Shown: positions 1-5,263 of the stretch, piece by piece
How the letters are laid out: each line of letters starts with the position of its first letter
Position numbering within the stretch: the stretch's first letter is position 1
Assembly: GCA_001303665.1 (NCBI GenBank)
Contig: LJUF01000074.1
Coordinates: 1 to 11,214 of the forward strand
Source: Phycisphaerae bacterium SM23_33
Lineage (GTDB): Bacteria > Planctomycetota > Phycisphaerae > SM23-33
DNA length: 11,214 nucleotides
Direction: 5' to 3'
Made by a program: the position numbers and the translations under genes
The notes under the pieces: generated by a model
Seen by the model: the letters and a program-made list of their open reading frames with translations, nothing else
Databases searched by the model: none
What the model was told of the DNA's origin: nothing

Positions 1-810
1 CTGTCCGGTGTAGATCACGGTTTGGCCTTCGACGATGGGTGTGGCGGAGTTGTAGAACCTTTGCTGGGGCGGGGAAGGGACCTGCCACAGGAGCTTGCCA
101 TCGGCCGCGGCCACGCCCACGACATTCTTTTCCGTCTGCACGACGACCTGCTTCGTGCCGGCCACCATCATCAGGACGGGCGAGGCATACGCCGGCCCGT
201 CGCCGGGGCATTCCCACTTCTGCTTGCCGGTGGCCAGGTCGAAGGCGATGATCGCGCCCTTGCCCGGCCCGCCGAGGTGGGCGATGACCATGCCGTCGAC
301 GATGATGGGCGACATGCCTGTGAAGTACTGGGGCACGAGCTTGGGGAACGGGTCCTTGCGCCACAGGGGCTTGCTGGTGGCGGCGTCCAGGCAGGAGAGA
401 ACCCCGCCCACTCCGAGGGTGACGACCTTTCCATCGGCCACCGCGGGGGAGCTTCTGGGCCCCGGATGTCGGGAGGCCGGTCCCGTCACGGCCTGGGCGG
501 CGTACTTGTCCCGCCACAGCTCCTTTCCCTCGCTCGCGTCCAGGCACAAGGTGACCTCATCGTCGCCCTGCCGGGCAAAGACATAGAGCTTGTCGCCCAC
601 CAGGGCGGGCGTGGCATCGCCGGAGCCCACCGTCACTGACCACTTCCGGGTGAGCGCCTTCGGCCAGGTCTCGGGCGCGGTGAACCCGGTGACTTTCCCA
701 TCGCGATTGGGCCCTCGCCACTGGGGCCAATCCTGGGCCAAGACCCCCCCTGCGCAGACCAGGATCACACAGCAGGCGATCACGCCGATCAATCGATTCG
801 CGTTTTTCAT
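1..810 (-). CDS. Secreted PQQ-binding-like beta-propeller protein (C-terminus off window)
   Basis: The gene reads leftward from an ATG at 810-808 and is open for all 270 codons to the window edge, so the C-terminus is missing. Residues 1-25 look like a Sec signal peptide: K2 and R6, a hydrophobic core, then cleavage after V-L-A before Q26. The mature start carries W-P-Q-W-R-G-P-N-R-D-G (28-38), a hallmark of planctomycete PQQ-like proteins. At least four blade repeats follow, each with an S/T-P-x-(I/L/V)-V-x-G strand, a C-L-D-A or A-F-D-L strand and a G-K-x-x-W turn. The turns end near residues 99, 150, 199 and 242. The family folds as a periplasmic or exported beta-propeller; some members are quinoprotein dehydrogenases, but most planctomycete members have no assigned activity and may not bind PQQ. 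A Shine-Dalgarno AGGAG (816-820) lies 5 nt upstream. It is transcribed divergently from the sigma-factor operon, so shared regulation is possible but unproven. Confidence 0.9.
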   Translation of the reverse strand, partial: MKNANRLIGVIACCVILVCAGGVLAQDWPQWRGPNRDGKVTGFTAPETWPKALTRKWSVTVGSGDATPALVGDKLYVFARQGDDEVTLCLDASEGKELWRDKYAAQAVTGPASRHPGPRSSPAVADGKVVTLGVGGVLSCLDAATSKPLWRKDPFPKLVPQYFTGMSPIIVDGMVIAHLGGPGKGAIIAFDLATGKQKWECPGDGPAYASPVLMMVAGTKQVVVQTEKNVVGVAAADGKLLWQVPSPPQQRFYNSATPIVEGQTVIYTGQ

Positions 811-815
811 GTCAG

Positions 816-820
816 CTCCT
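816..820 (-). promoter_or_regulatory. Ribosome binding site of the beta-propeller gene
   Basis: On the minus strand AGGAG sits 5 nt before the ATG at 810-808. It supports that start codon for a gene whose other end lies outside the window. Confidence 0.7.
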
Positions 821-923
821 GTTCGATTCCTATTGAGAAGCCTTCACCGAACTGCCCGCACCGCGATGGGATACGGCTTCTCGCTCGTCTATTGCAGTCT
901 ATGGGGATTTCACAGATGATCTT

Positions 924-952
924 CGGCCCAGAACCCTGGTGGGCCGTCTTTT
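924..952 (+). terminator. Terminator-like hairpin with T-run, no plus-strand gene upstream
   Basis: CGGCCCA (924-930) pairs with TGGGCCG (940-946) around a 9-nt loop, and TCTTTT (947-952) follows directly. On the plus strand this has the form of an intrinsic terminator. No plus-strand gene lies to its left in the window. It could stop antisense transcription across the beta-propeller leader before it enters the sigma operon. The same stem would also form early in the minus-strand leader, where no U-run follows. Confidence 0.35.
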
Positions 953-956
953 GGGC

Positions 957-984
957 ATTGTAACCTGACCAAAGGCTCCGGCAA
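957..984 (-). promoter_or_regulatory. Candidate sigma-70 promoter for the beta-propeller gene
   Basis: Reading the minus strand, TTGCCG (984-979, 4/6 to consensus) is followed after a 16-nt spacer by TACAAT (962-957, 5/6 to consensus). Transcription would begin near 950 and give a leader of about 140 nt before the ATG at 810. The -35 element lies inside a perfect dyad (977-990), which could be an operator. This is a motif-based prediction only. Confidence 0.42.
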
Positions 985-990
985 GCCGGA
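977..990. promoter_or_regulatory. 14-bp dyad overlapping the minus-strand -35 (possible operator)
   Basis: TCCGGC-AA-GCCGGA is a perfect inverted repeat with a 2-nt centre, and the predicted minus-strand -35 hexamer (979-984) falls within it. Placement over a -35 element suits a repressor site. A chance palindrome in GC-rich DNA is a real alternative. Confidence 0.3.
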
Positions 991-1121
991 ATCCGCGCCC
1001 CAGGGTGCATTAAGGTGCTGGGGACGGCTGTGCTGGCAGTCATTCACCGCTGAGTTCGGGCCTCCCCAAGGCCTTGACGCCCCCACCTGTGGCGTAATTG
1101 CGGGGGTTTTCCGGCCGCTTG

Positions 1122-1130
1122 TGCTAAGAT
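1122..1130 (+). promoter_or_regulatory. Candidate extended -10 promoter for the sigma-factor operon
   Basis: TGCTAAGAT contains the TGn extension and a TAAGAT -10 hexamer (4/6). It lies about 80 nt upstream of the sigma-factor ATG and would give a leader of roughly 70 nt. No good -35 is present at 16-18 nt; TTGACG at 1074-1079 is too far away. Extended -10 promoters can work with a poor -35, so this is the best candidate seen in the region. Confidence 0.35.
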
Positions 1131-1208
1131 GCTTGCCGGGACGGGCGGCGACTCAGCCAGGGGCACGGTTTCAGGGGGCCACCGTCGCCGGTCAGGAAGA
1201 AAGCTTGC

Positions 1209-1832
1209 ATGGGGAAGAAAGTTGCTGCGTTAGGCAACTATATGAGTAACGAACCGGAAATGCCGAACCACAGGGGCTATCCGGCCTCGAACAGTGACGC
1301 AGAACTTGTGCGGAGGCTCCGGAAGGGCGAACCTGCGGCCTTCCGTCGGCTGGTCGATGAGTACGCACAATACCTGTTCGGGCTGGCCTTCCGCCTGGTC
1401 GGGAATTCGGCAGATGCTGAGGACATCCTGCAGGAGACGTACACAGGCGCTTTCCGTGGCCTCGGGTCGTTCAGGGGCCAGTCCTCGATAAAGACGTGGC
1501 TGACGCAGATTCTTCTTCGCCAAGCTGCCAGGCACCATAGGGTCCGGGCGAGACGTAAGGTGATTTCGATGGACGTTGACCTTGCCGCGGCTGACCGGCG
1601 GAGCGTTCCCTCGGCAACTGGAATGGTTGACGTGCAGATGGACGTCGAAGCCGCGATAGGGGCGCTGTCTCCCGCGCACCGGGAGGTGATTGTGTTCAGG
1701 GAGCTCAAGGGCTTGTCCTATGACGAGATCGCGACGGTGCTTGGCGTGCCGCAGGGGACGGTGGAGTCGCGGCTGTTCCGCGCCCGCCGAGAACTGAGGG
1801 AGCTGCTGAGGGAGTACCTGAGCCATGAATGA
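1209..1832 (+). CDS. ECF-type RNA polymerase sigma factor (RpoE-like)
   Basis: The product, 207 aa, has the two-domain layout of extracytoplasmic-function sigma factors. Region 2 spans about residues 45-112 and includes F-R-L-V-G-N-S-A-D-A-E-D-I-L-Q-E-T and the W-L motif of region 2.4. A short variable linker (113-143) follows. Region 4 spans about 145-198, with L-S-P-A-H-R-E-V and a helix-turn-helix around Y-D-E-I-A-T-V-L-G-V-P-Q-G-T-V-E-S-R. There is no sigma 1.1 or region 3. It would direct RNA polymerase to a regulon released by an envelope signal. The ATG at 1209 is chosen because AGGAAGA (1194-1200) precedes it by 8 nt; an in-frame ATG at 1242 lacks a good site and would trim the extra N-terminus. 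The last codons overlap the anti-sigma start by 8 nt, indicating paired synthesis. The regulon cannot be read from the window. Confidence 0.93.
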   Translation: MGKKVAALGNYMSNEPEMPNHRGYPASNSDAELVRRLRKGEPAAFRRLVDEYAQYLFGLAFRLVGNSADAEDILQETYTGAFRGLGSFRGQSSIKTWLTQILLRQAARHHRVRARRKVISMDVDLAAADRRSVPSATGMVDVQMDVEAAIGALSPAHREVIVFRELKGLSYDEIATVLGVPQGTVESRLFRARRELRELLREYLSHE

Positions 1833-2280
1833 ATGTCAACGTGCAGAGGAACTGAACGCCTACCACGACGGCGAACTGCCGCCGGCGGCCGGGGCTGAGT
1901 TCGAAGAACACCTGCGGCAATGCCCCCGGTGCGCCGCCGAGCTGGCCCACCTGCGGGAGCTGTCCAGGCTGCTTGGAACGCTGGCCGAGCCAAAACTCTC
2001 TCCACAAGTTCTCCATCGACTGCACCGGGGCGCCGTCCATGCCTCCCAGGCCGGCATCCAGCGCATGGCGCAGGTGGTTTCGGCCGTGGCTGCCTCGGTC
2101 TTGCTTGTCTGCTCGATATGGATGTGGCGGCTGCCGGCGGACACGGGCAGGCCCGAGGAGATCCCCCAATGGGAGCGGTGGGCCCTGCGACAGGAAGAAC
2201 CTCGGGTGGCCGAGACCGGCGGGGAGGAGTTGGCGCTGTGGATGATCGAAGGCCTGACGGGGAACGGCGATCATGACTAA
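1825..2280 (+). CDS. Membrane-anchored zinc-finger anti-sigma factor
   Basis: The 151-aa product has an N-terminal zf-HC2/ZAS-type domain with H29-x3-C33-x2-C36 and an upstream H14 in Y-H-D-G-E-L, a typical opening for this family. A single hydrophobic segment at about residues 82-101 anchors it in the inner membrane, followed by a short acidic periplasmic tail rich in E and W. Family members bind and silence the cognate ECF sigma factor in the cytoplasm until a signal leads to release. It begins inside the sigma gene (8-nt overlap) and ends inside the next gene (8-nt overlap), so all three are probably translated together. The tail of about 50 residues is short, so sensing may rely on a partner such as the neighbouring LTxxQ protein. 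Assignment rests on the H-x3-C-x2-C motif, topology and position. Confidence 0.88.
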   Translation: MNECQRAEELNAYHDGELPPAAGAEFEEHLRQCPRCAAELAHLRELSRLLGTLAEPKLSPQVLHRLHRGAVHASQAGIQRMAQVVSAVAASVLLVCSIWMWRLPADTGRPEEIPQWERWALRQEEPRVAETGGEELALWMIEGLTGNGDHD

Positions 2281-2794
2281 GGCAAAGGCGATTCTTCTGG
2301 TATCGTTCCTGTTGACGGCCGTGGCCGGCGCCGCGGTGGGCGTGCTGGTCTCCTGGCCGAAGTCGCGTCACCCGCACCGGCCCGGGCTCACGGAGCAGTT
2401 GGGCCTGAGCCCCGAGCAGCAGGAGAAGATGCGCAAGATATGGTCGGAGGTAATGGGCCCGCCGGGACGGCACCGGGTGGAGAGCCGACGGGCGCTGGCC
2501 CAGGAGCGGGACGAGGCCATCGTGGCCCTGCTGACCGATGAGCAGCTTGCAAAATACCAGCAGGTCGTCCGGGAATACGAGCGGAAGCTGGAGGAACTGC
2601 GGCAGGAAGGGCAGCGCCGGGTTCAGGAAGCCATCGAGCGGACGAAGCAGATCCTCTCGGCCGAACAGGCCAGGAAATATGAAGAGCTTCTGAAGAAAAG
2701 CGAGACGGGCCGGGGCGTGGGGCCGGGCTGGCGCGGCCGCGGTCCCCGCAGCGCCCCCTCAGATCGGCAATCTGCTCCTCGCGGTGAGGAGTAG
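2273..2794 (+). CDS. Membrane-anchored LTxxQ periplasmic protein (Spy/CpxP/CnrX-like)
   Basis: The 173-aa product starts with a hydrophobic segment (about residues 6-27), probably an uncleaved anchor or signal peptide. A long helical, charge-rich region follows with three LTxxQ-like repeats: L-S-P-E-Q (45-49), L-T-D-E-Q (87-91) and L-S-A-E-Q (128-132). This pattern defines the Spy/CpxP/ZraP/CnrX group of periplasmic chaperones and metal sensors. The C-terminal 30 residues are Gly/Arg/Ser-rich and look disordered. Histidines 33, 35 and 67 are present, but the metal-ligand set of CnrX cannot be confirmed by eye. Its ATG lies within the anti-sigma stop region (8-nt overlap), so it probably belongs to the sigma/anti-sigma module as a periplasmic sensor or modulator. 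It could instead be only a target of the stress response. Confidence 0.75.
   Translation: MTKAKAILLVSFLLTAVAGAAVGVLVSWPKSRHPHRPGLTEQLGLSPEQQEKMRKIWSEVMGPPGRHRVESRRALAQERDEAIVALLTDEQLAKYQQVVREYERKLEELRQEGQRRVQEAIERTKQILSAEQARKYEELLKKSETGRGVGPGWRGRGPRSAPSDRQSAPRGEE
2772..2794 (+). terminator. Stem-loop over the stop codon of the LTxxQ gene
   Basis: CTGCTCCTC (2772-2780) pairs with GAGGAGTAG (2786-2794) across a GCGGT loop: nine pairs including one G-U. The 3' arm includes the TAG stop. Only a weak T-run (CGTGTTT) follows, so it may be an inefficient terminator or an mRNA-processing or stabilising hairpin between the regulatory trio and the downstream genes. Confidence 0.35.
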
Positions 2795-2838
2795 CGTGTT
2801 TGGCAACCACGGCAGTTTCTTAGACAAGGAGTATTGGC

Positions 2839-3387
2839 ATGGTGCGACAGAAAGCATGGTTGGTCCTGGTCGCGGCGGCGGTCGCGGGTGCCGTGTGGGT
2901 GGGGCAGGCAATTTCCCAGCAACAGCCCCCCGGCCGCCAGCGTGACCCGGCTGCGGCCCGCAGGCGGATGGAGGAATTTCGCGCCCAGGCCGCCCAGCGG
3001 ATGCGCGAGAGCCTCGGGGCCACCGAGGAAGAATGGAAGGTCCTGCAGCCGAAGGTCGAAAAGGTGCAGACGCTGCAGCGCCAGTCGCGTGGCGGCATGC
3101 GAGGCATGACGGGGCAGCCCGGCCGCCGCGGCCGCGCGCCCGGCGCGCCCGGCGCAGAAGCTGCACCCGCCCGCGAGCAGACAGAAGTCGAGAAGGCCAC
3201 GGAGTCGCTGCGCAAGGTACTGGACAACAAGGAGGCGCCAGCGGGCGACATCAAGGCCGCCCTGGAGACCCTGCGCCAGGCGCGGGAGAAGGCGGCGCAG
3301 GAGCTGGCCAAGGCCCAGAAGGATCTGCGCGAGGTGGTGACCGTTCGCCAGGAGGCCCAGCTGGTGCTGATGGGACTGCTGGACTGA
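2839..3387 (+). CDS. Secreted Ala/Glu-rich helical protein of unknown function
   Basis: I do not recognise a named family. The 182-aa product has a signal peptide (about residues 1-26, cleavage likely near A-I-S before Q-Q-Q). A first helical block (37-83) contains A-T-E-E-E-W-K-V-L-Q-P-K-V-E-K-V. A Gly/Arg/Pro/Ala-rich low-complexity stretch follows (about 84-112), then a second helical, coiled-coil-prone block (113-180) rich in K, E, A and Q. The start is supported by AAGGAG (2826-2831), 7 nt before the ATG. It lies 44 nt after the LTxxQ gene and 91 nt before gspE. The layout resembles the Spy-like neighbour but the clear LTxxQ repeats are missing. It may be a periplasmic partner of the sensing module or an accessory of the secretion system; neither role is shown. 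Confidence 0.8.
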   Translation: MVRQKAWLVLVAAAVAGAVWVGQAISQQQPPGRQRDPAAARRRMEEFRAQAAQRMRESLGATEEEWKVLQPKVEKVQTLQRQSRGGMRGMTGQPGRRGRAPGAPGAEAAPAREQTEVEKATESLRKVLDNKEAPAGDIKAALETLRQAREKAAQELAKAQKDLREVVTVRQEAQLVLMGLLD

Positions 3388-3403
3388 GGCGAGCCGGCGG
3401 AAG

Positions 3404-3438
3404 GCCGCCCGGGCGCGAAGGTTTCTCGCCCGGGCGGC
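3404..3438 (+). terminator. Strong GC stem-loop between the secreted protein gene and gspE
   Basis: GCCGCCCGGGCG (3404-3415) and CGCCCGGGCGGC (3427-3438) form a perfect 12-bp stem with an 11-nt loop, inside which GAA and TTC can add three more pairs. No U-run follows, so it is not a textbook intrinsic terminator. Each arm also contains the self-palindrome CGCCCGGGCG or its near equivalent, so alternative pairings exist. It could separate gspE expression from the upstream genes or protect an mRNA end. Confidence 0.45.
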
Positions 3439-3478
3439 GGCTGCCGGGGACGGCTGTCTTTGTCTGCCGGTTGATGCC

Positions 3479-5263
3479 ATGAACGCGATTCTTGTCAAAA
3501 TGCAAAGCGAGGGCCTGCTGGACGAGCAGGCCACCCGGCGCGTGGAGGCCCTGGTGGCCCAAGGCAAGTCGCTGGACGAGGCGCTGCTGGCGGGCGCCGG
3601 GCTGCCTGAGGAGCGATTGCTCCGCTACCTGTCGCAGGAATTCCACGTCCCGTACGCTGACCTGGAAGCCCAGCCGCCGACCAGGGAGTTCCTGACGCAG
3701 TTTCCGGCTCGGCTTTTGCTGACGCATCGGCTGCTGCCGCTGTCGAAAGAGAACGGCGTTGTCCTGGTGGCATCGAACAAGCTGTTTGACACCAGCGGCC
3801 TGGACGAGCTGCGCATGGCCAGCGGGCAGGAGTTCCGCCTGACCCTGGCCCCGTGGGGCGAGATCAGCCGCTGCCTCAACGCCCTGCTGGGTGTCGGGGC
3901 CGACACGCTGCAATCGCTGGTGTCCGAGGCGGCCGATGCCAAGGTCCAGGTCGTCGATCAAGACTCGGACGAGGACGTGGACCTGGCAGAGGCCGCCGAA
4001 GACGCCTCCATCATCAAGTTCGTCAACCAGGTGCTGACCGAAGCCATTGAGCGGCGGGCGACGGACGTGCACTTTGAGCCCTTCGAGGACACCCTCCGCG
4101 TACGCTACCGGGTGGACGGCGTCTTGCAGGAGGCCAACGTTCGCCCCGAGGTCCACCAGTTCCAGCCGGCCATCGTCTCGCGAGTGAAGATCCTGAGCCA
4201 TCTGGACATCGCCGAGAAACGGCTGCCGCAGGACGGGCGGATCAAGCTCAAGGTGGCCGAGCGAGAAATCGACGTGCGCGTCTCGGTCATCCCCATGCTT
4301 CACGGGGAAGCCGTGGTGCTGCGACTGCTGGACCGCAGCGCGACGTTGCTGGGTCTGGAAAACCTAGGCATGGGCCAGGACGACCGTCTGGCGTTCGAGC
4401 GGCTTCTCGCCCTTCCCCACGGCATCGTGCTGGTGACGGGCCCGACCGGCAGCGGAAAAACGACCACGCTGTACGCGGGCTTGTCTCGGATCAATGACGT
4501 GGAACGCAAGATCGTGACGATTGAAGACCCCATCGAGTACCACCTGCAAGGGATTAATCAGATCCAGGTGTCCACCAAGGCCGGGCTGAGCTTCGCCCGG
4601 GGCCTGCGCTCCATATTGCGTCACGACCCGGATGTGATCCTGGTGGGTGAGATCCGCGACCAGGAGACGGCCGACATCGCGGTGCAGGCGTCGCTGACGG
4701 GCCATCTGGTCTTTTCCACCCTTCATACCAACGACGCCCCCGGGGCGCTGACCCGCCTGGTGGACATGGGGATCGAGCCGTACCTGGTGGCGTCCTCGCT
4801 GGAGATGGTGCTGGCCCAACGGCTGGTGAGGCTGATCTGCCCCCACTGCAAGGAGGCGTTTGCCCCGGCCGACGCCGCAGCCCTGCGGGCGGAGCTCGGC
4901 GACGACGTGCCGGAGGCGCTGTACCGCGGAAGCGGCTGCCGCCAGTGCCAGGGCACCGGCTACCGCGGCAGGACCGGAATCTTCGAAACAATGGTTATCA
5001 ACGAGTTGATTCGCGGCATGATCCTGGAGCGGGCCTCGGCCGGCGAGATCCGCCGACAGGCCGCCCAACAGGGCATGAAGTGCCTCCGGGAAGATGGCTG
5101 GCGCCTGGTCCGGAGCGGAAGGACCACGCTTGCCGAAGTGCTTCGGGTGACCAAGGACGAGCGCTTCAACGGCAACGGGGCTCCGCTCTATGCGGCCGAT
5201 GCGGACGTGCCGGCCCCAGGCCGGGGCCGAGGCCCCGACCCCAGCATGCGGAGCCTTGACTGA
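3479..5263 (+). CDS. gspE: Type II secretion ATPase GspE
   Basis: The 594-aa product is the cytoplasmic hexameric ATPase that powers pseudopilus assembly. An N-terminal MshEN/N1E-type domain (about 10-135) is followed by an acidic linker (D-Q-D-S-D-E-D-V-D, 160-168) and the secretion ATPase core. The core has an R-x-D-G-V-L-Q strand (211-217), the Walker A box G-P-T-G-S-G-K-T-T (321-329), an Asp box around T-I-E-D-P-I-E-Y (347-354), Walker B D-V-I-L-V-G-E-I-R-D (385-394) and the His box T-G-H-L-V-F-S-T-L-H-T-N (407-418). C454-x2-C457 and C487-x2-C490 form the tetracysteine zinc site of GspE/PilB proteins. The tail after about residue 560 is an unusual Pro/Gly/Arg-rich extension. The ATG has no clear ribosome site, and no better in-frame start is seen upstream. 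The stop overlaps gspF by 1 nt. PilB of a type IV pilus is the alternative, but the gspG-K genes favour GspE. Confidence 0.95.
   Translation: MNAILVKMQSEGLLDEQATRRVEALVAQGKSLDEALLAGAGLPEERLLRYLSQEFHVPYADLEAQPPTREFLTQFPARLLLTHRLLPLSKENGVVLVASNKLFDTSGLDELRMASGQEFRLTLAPWGEISRCLNALLGVGADTLQSLVSEAADAKVQVVDQDSDEDVDLAEAAEDASIIKFVNQVLTEAIERRATDVHFEPFEDTLRVRYRVDGVLQEANVRPEVHQFQPAIVSRVKILSHLDIAEKRLPQDGRIKLKVAEREIDVRVSVIPMLHGEAVVLRLLDRSATLLGLENLGMGQDDRLAFERLLALPHGIVLVTGPTGSGKTTTLYAGLSRINDVERKIVTIEDPIEYHLQGINQIQVSTKAGLSFARGLRSILRHDPDVILVGEIRDQETADIAVQASLTGHLVFSTLHTNDAPGALTRLVDMGIEPYLVASSLEMVLAQRLVRLICPHCKEAFAPADAAALRAELGDDVPEALYRGSGCRQCQGTGYRGRTGIFETMVINELIRGMILERASAGEIRRQAAQQGMKCLREDGWRLVRSGRTTLAEVLRVTKDERFNGNGAPLYAADADVPAPGRGRGPDPSMRSLD

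Larger units (their letters stand above)
811..1208. other. Divergent intergenic regulatory region (398 bp)
   Basis: This stretch separates the leftward beta-propeller gene from the rightward sigma-factor operon. I see no convincing gene in it. It holds a sigma-70-like promoter facing left (957-984), an extended -10 promoter facing right (1122-1130), a perfect 14-bp dyad (977-990) and a terminator-like hairpin (924-952). There is also an 8-bp inverted repeat, GAGAAGCC/GGCTTCTC (835-842 and 875-882), in the leader of the beta-propeller mRNA, and a 7-bp inverted repeat, CGGCGAC/GTCGCCG (1146-1152 and 1184-1190), in the leader of the sigma gene. No GGAAC-type ECF -35 element was found upstream of the sigma gene. 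Confidence 0.7.

Noticed and set aside
22..639. 205-codon plus-strand frame at the left edge
   Set aside because: It is antisense to the beta-propeller gene, which has a signal peptide, blade repeats and the W-P-Q-W-R-G-P motif.
1..810. Beta-propeller protein as a lipoprotein via V-I-A-C13
   Set aside because: The hydrophobic stretch before C13 is too short for a lipoprotein signal; a type I signal cleaved after residue 25 fits better.
1074..1102. TTGACG as the -35 of a sigma-70 promoter for the sigma operon
   Set aside because: No acceptable -10 lies 15-18 nt downstream; the extended -10 at 1122-1130 is too far away to pair with it.
1080..1110. CCCCC...GGGGGTTTT as an intrinsic terminator
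   Set aside because: The stem is only 5 bp with a 17-nt loop and a mismatch directly inside it, and no plus-strand gene ends nearby.
3251..4303. 350-codon minus-strand frame opposite gspE
   Set aside because: It runs across an intergenic hairpin and the gspE N-terminus with no signature, so it is a shadow of gspE.
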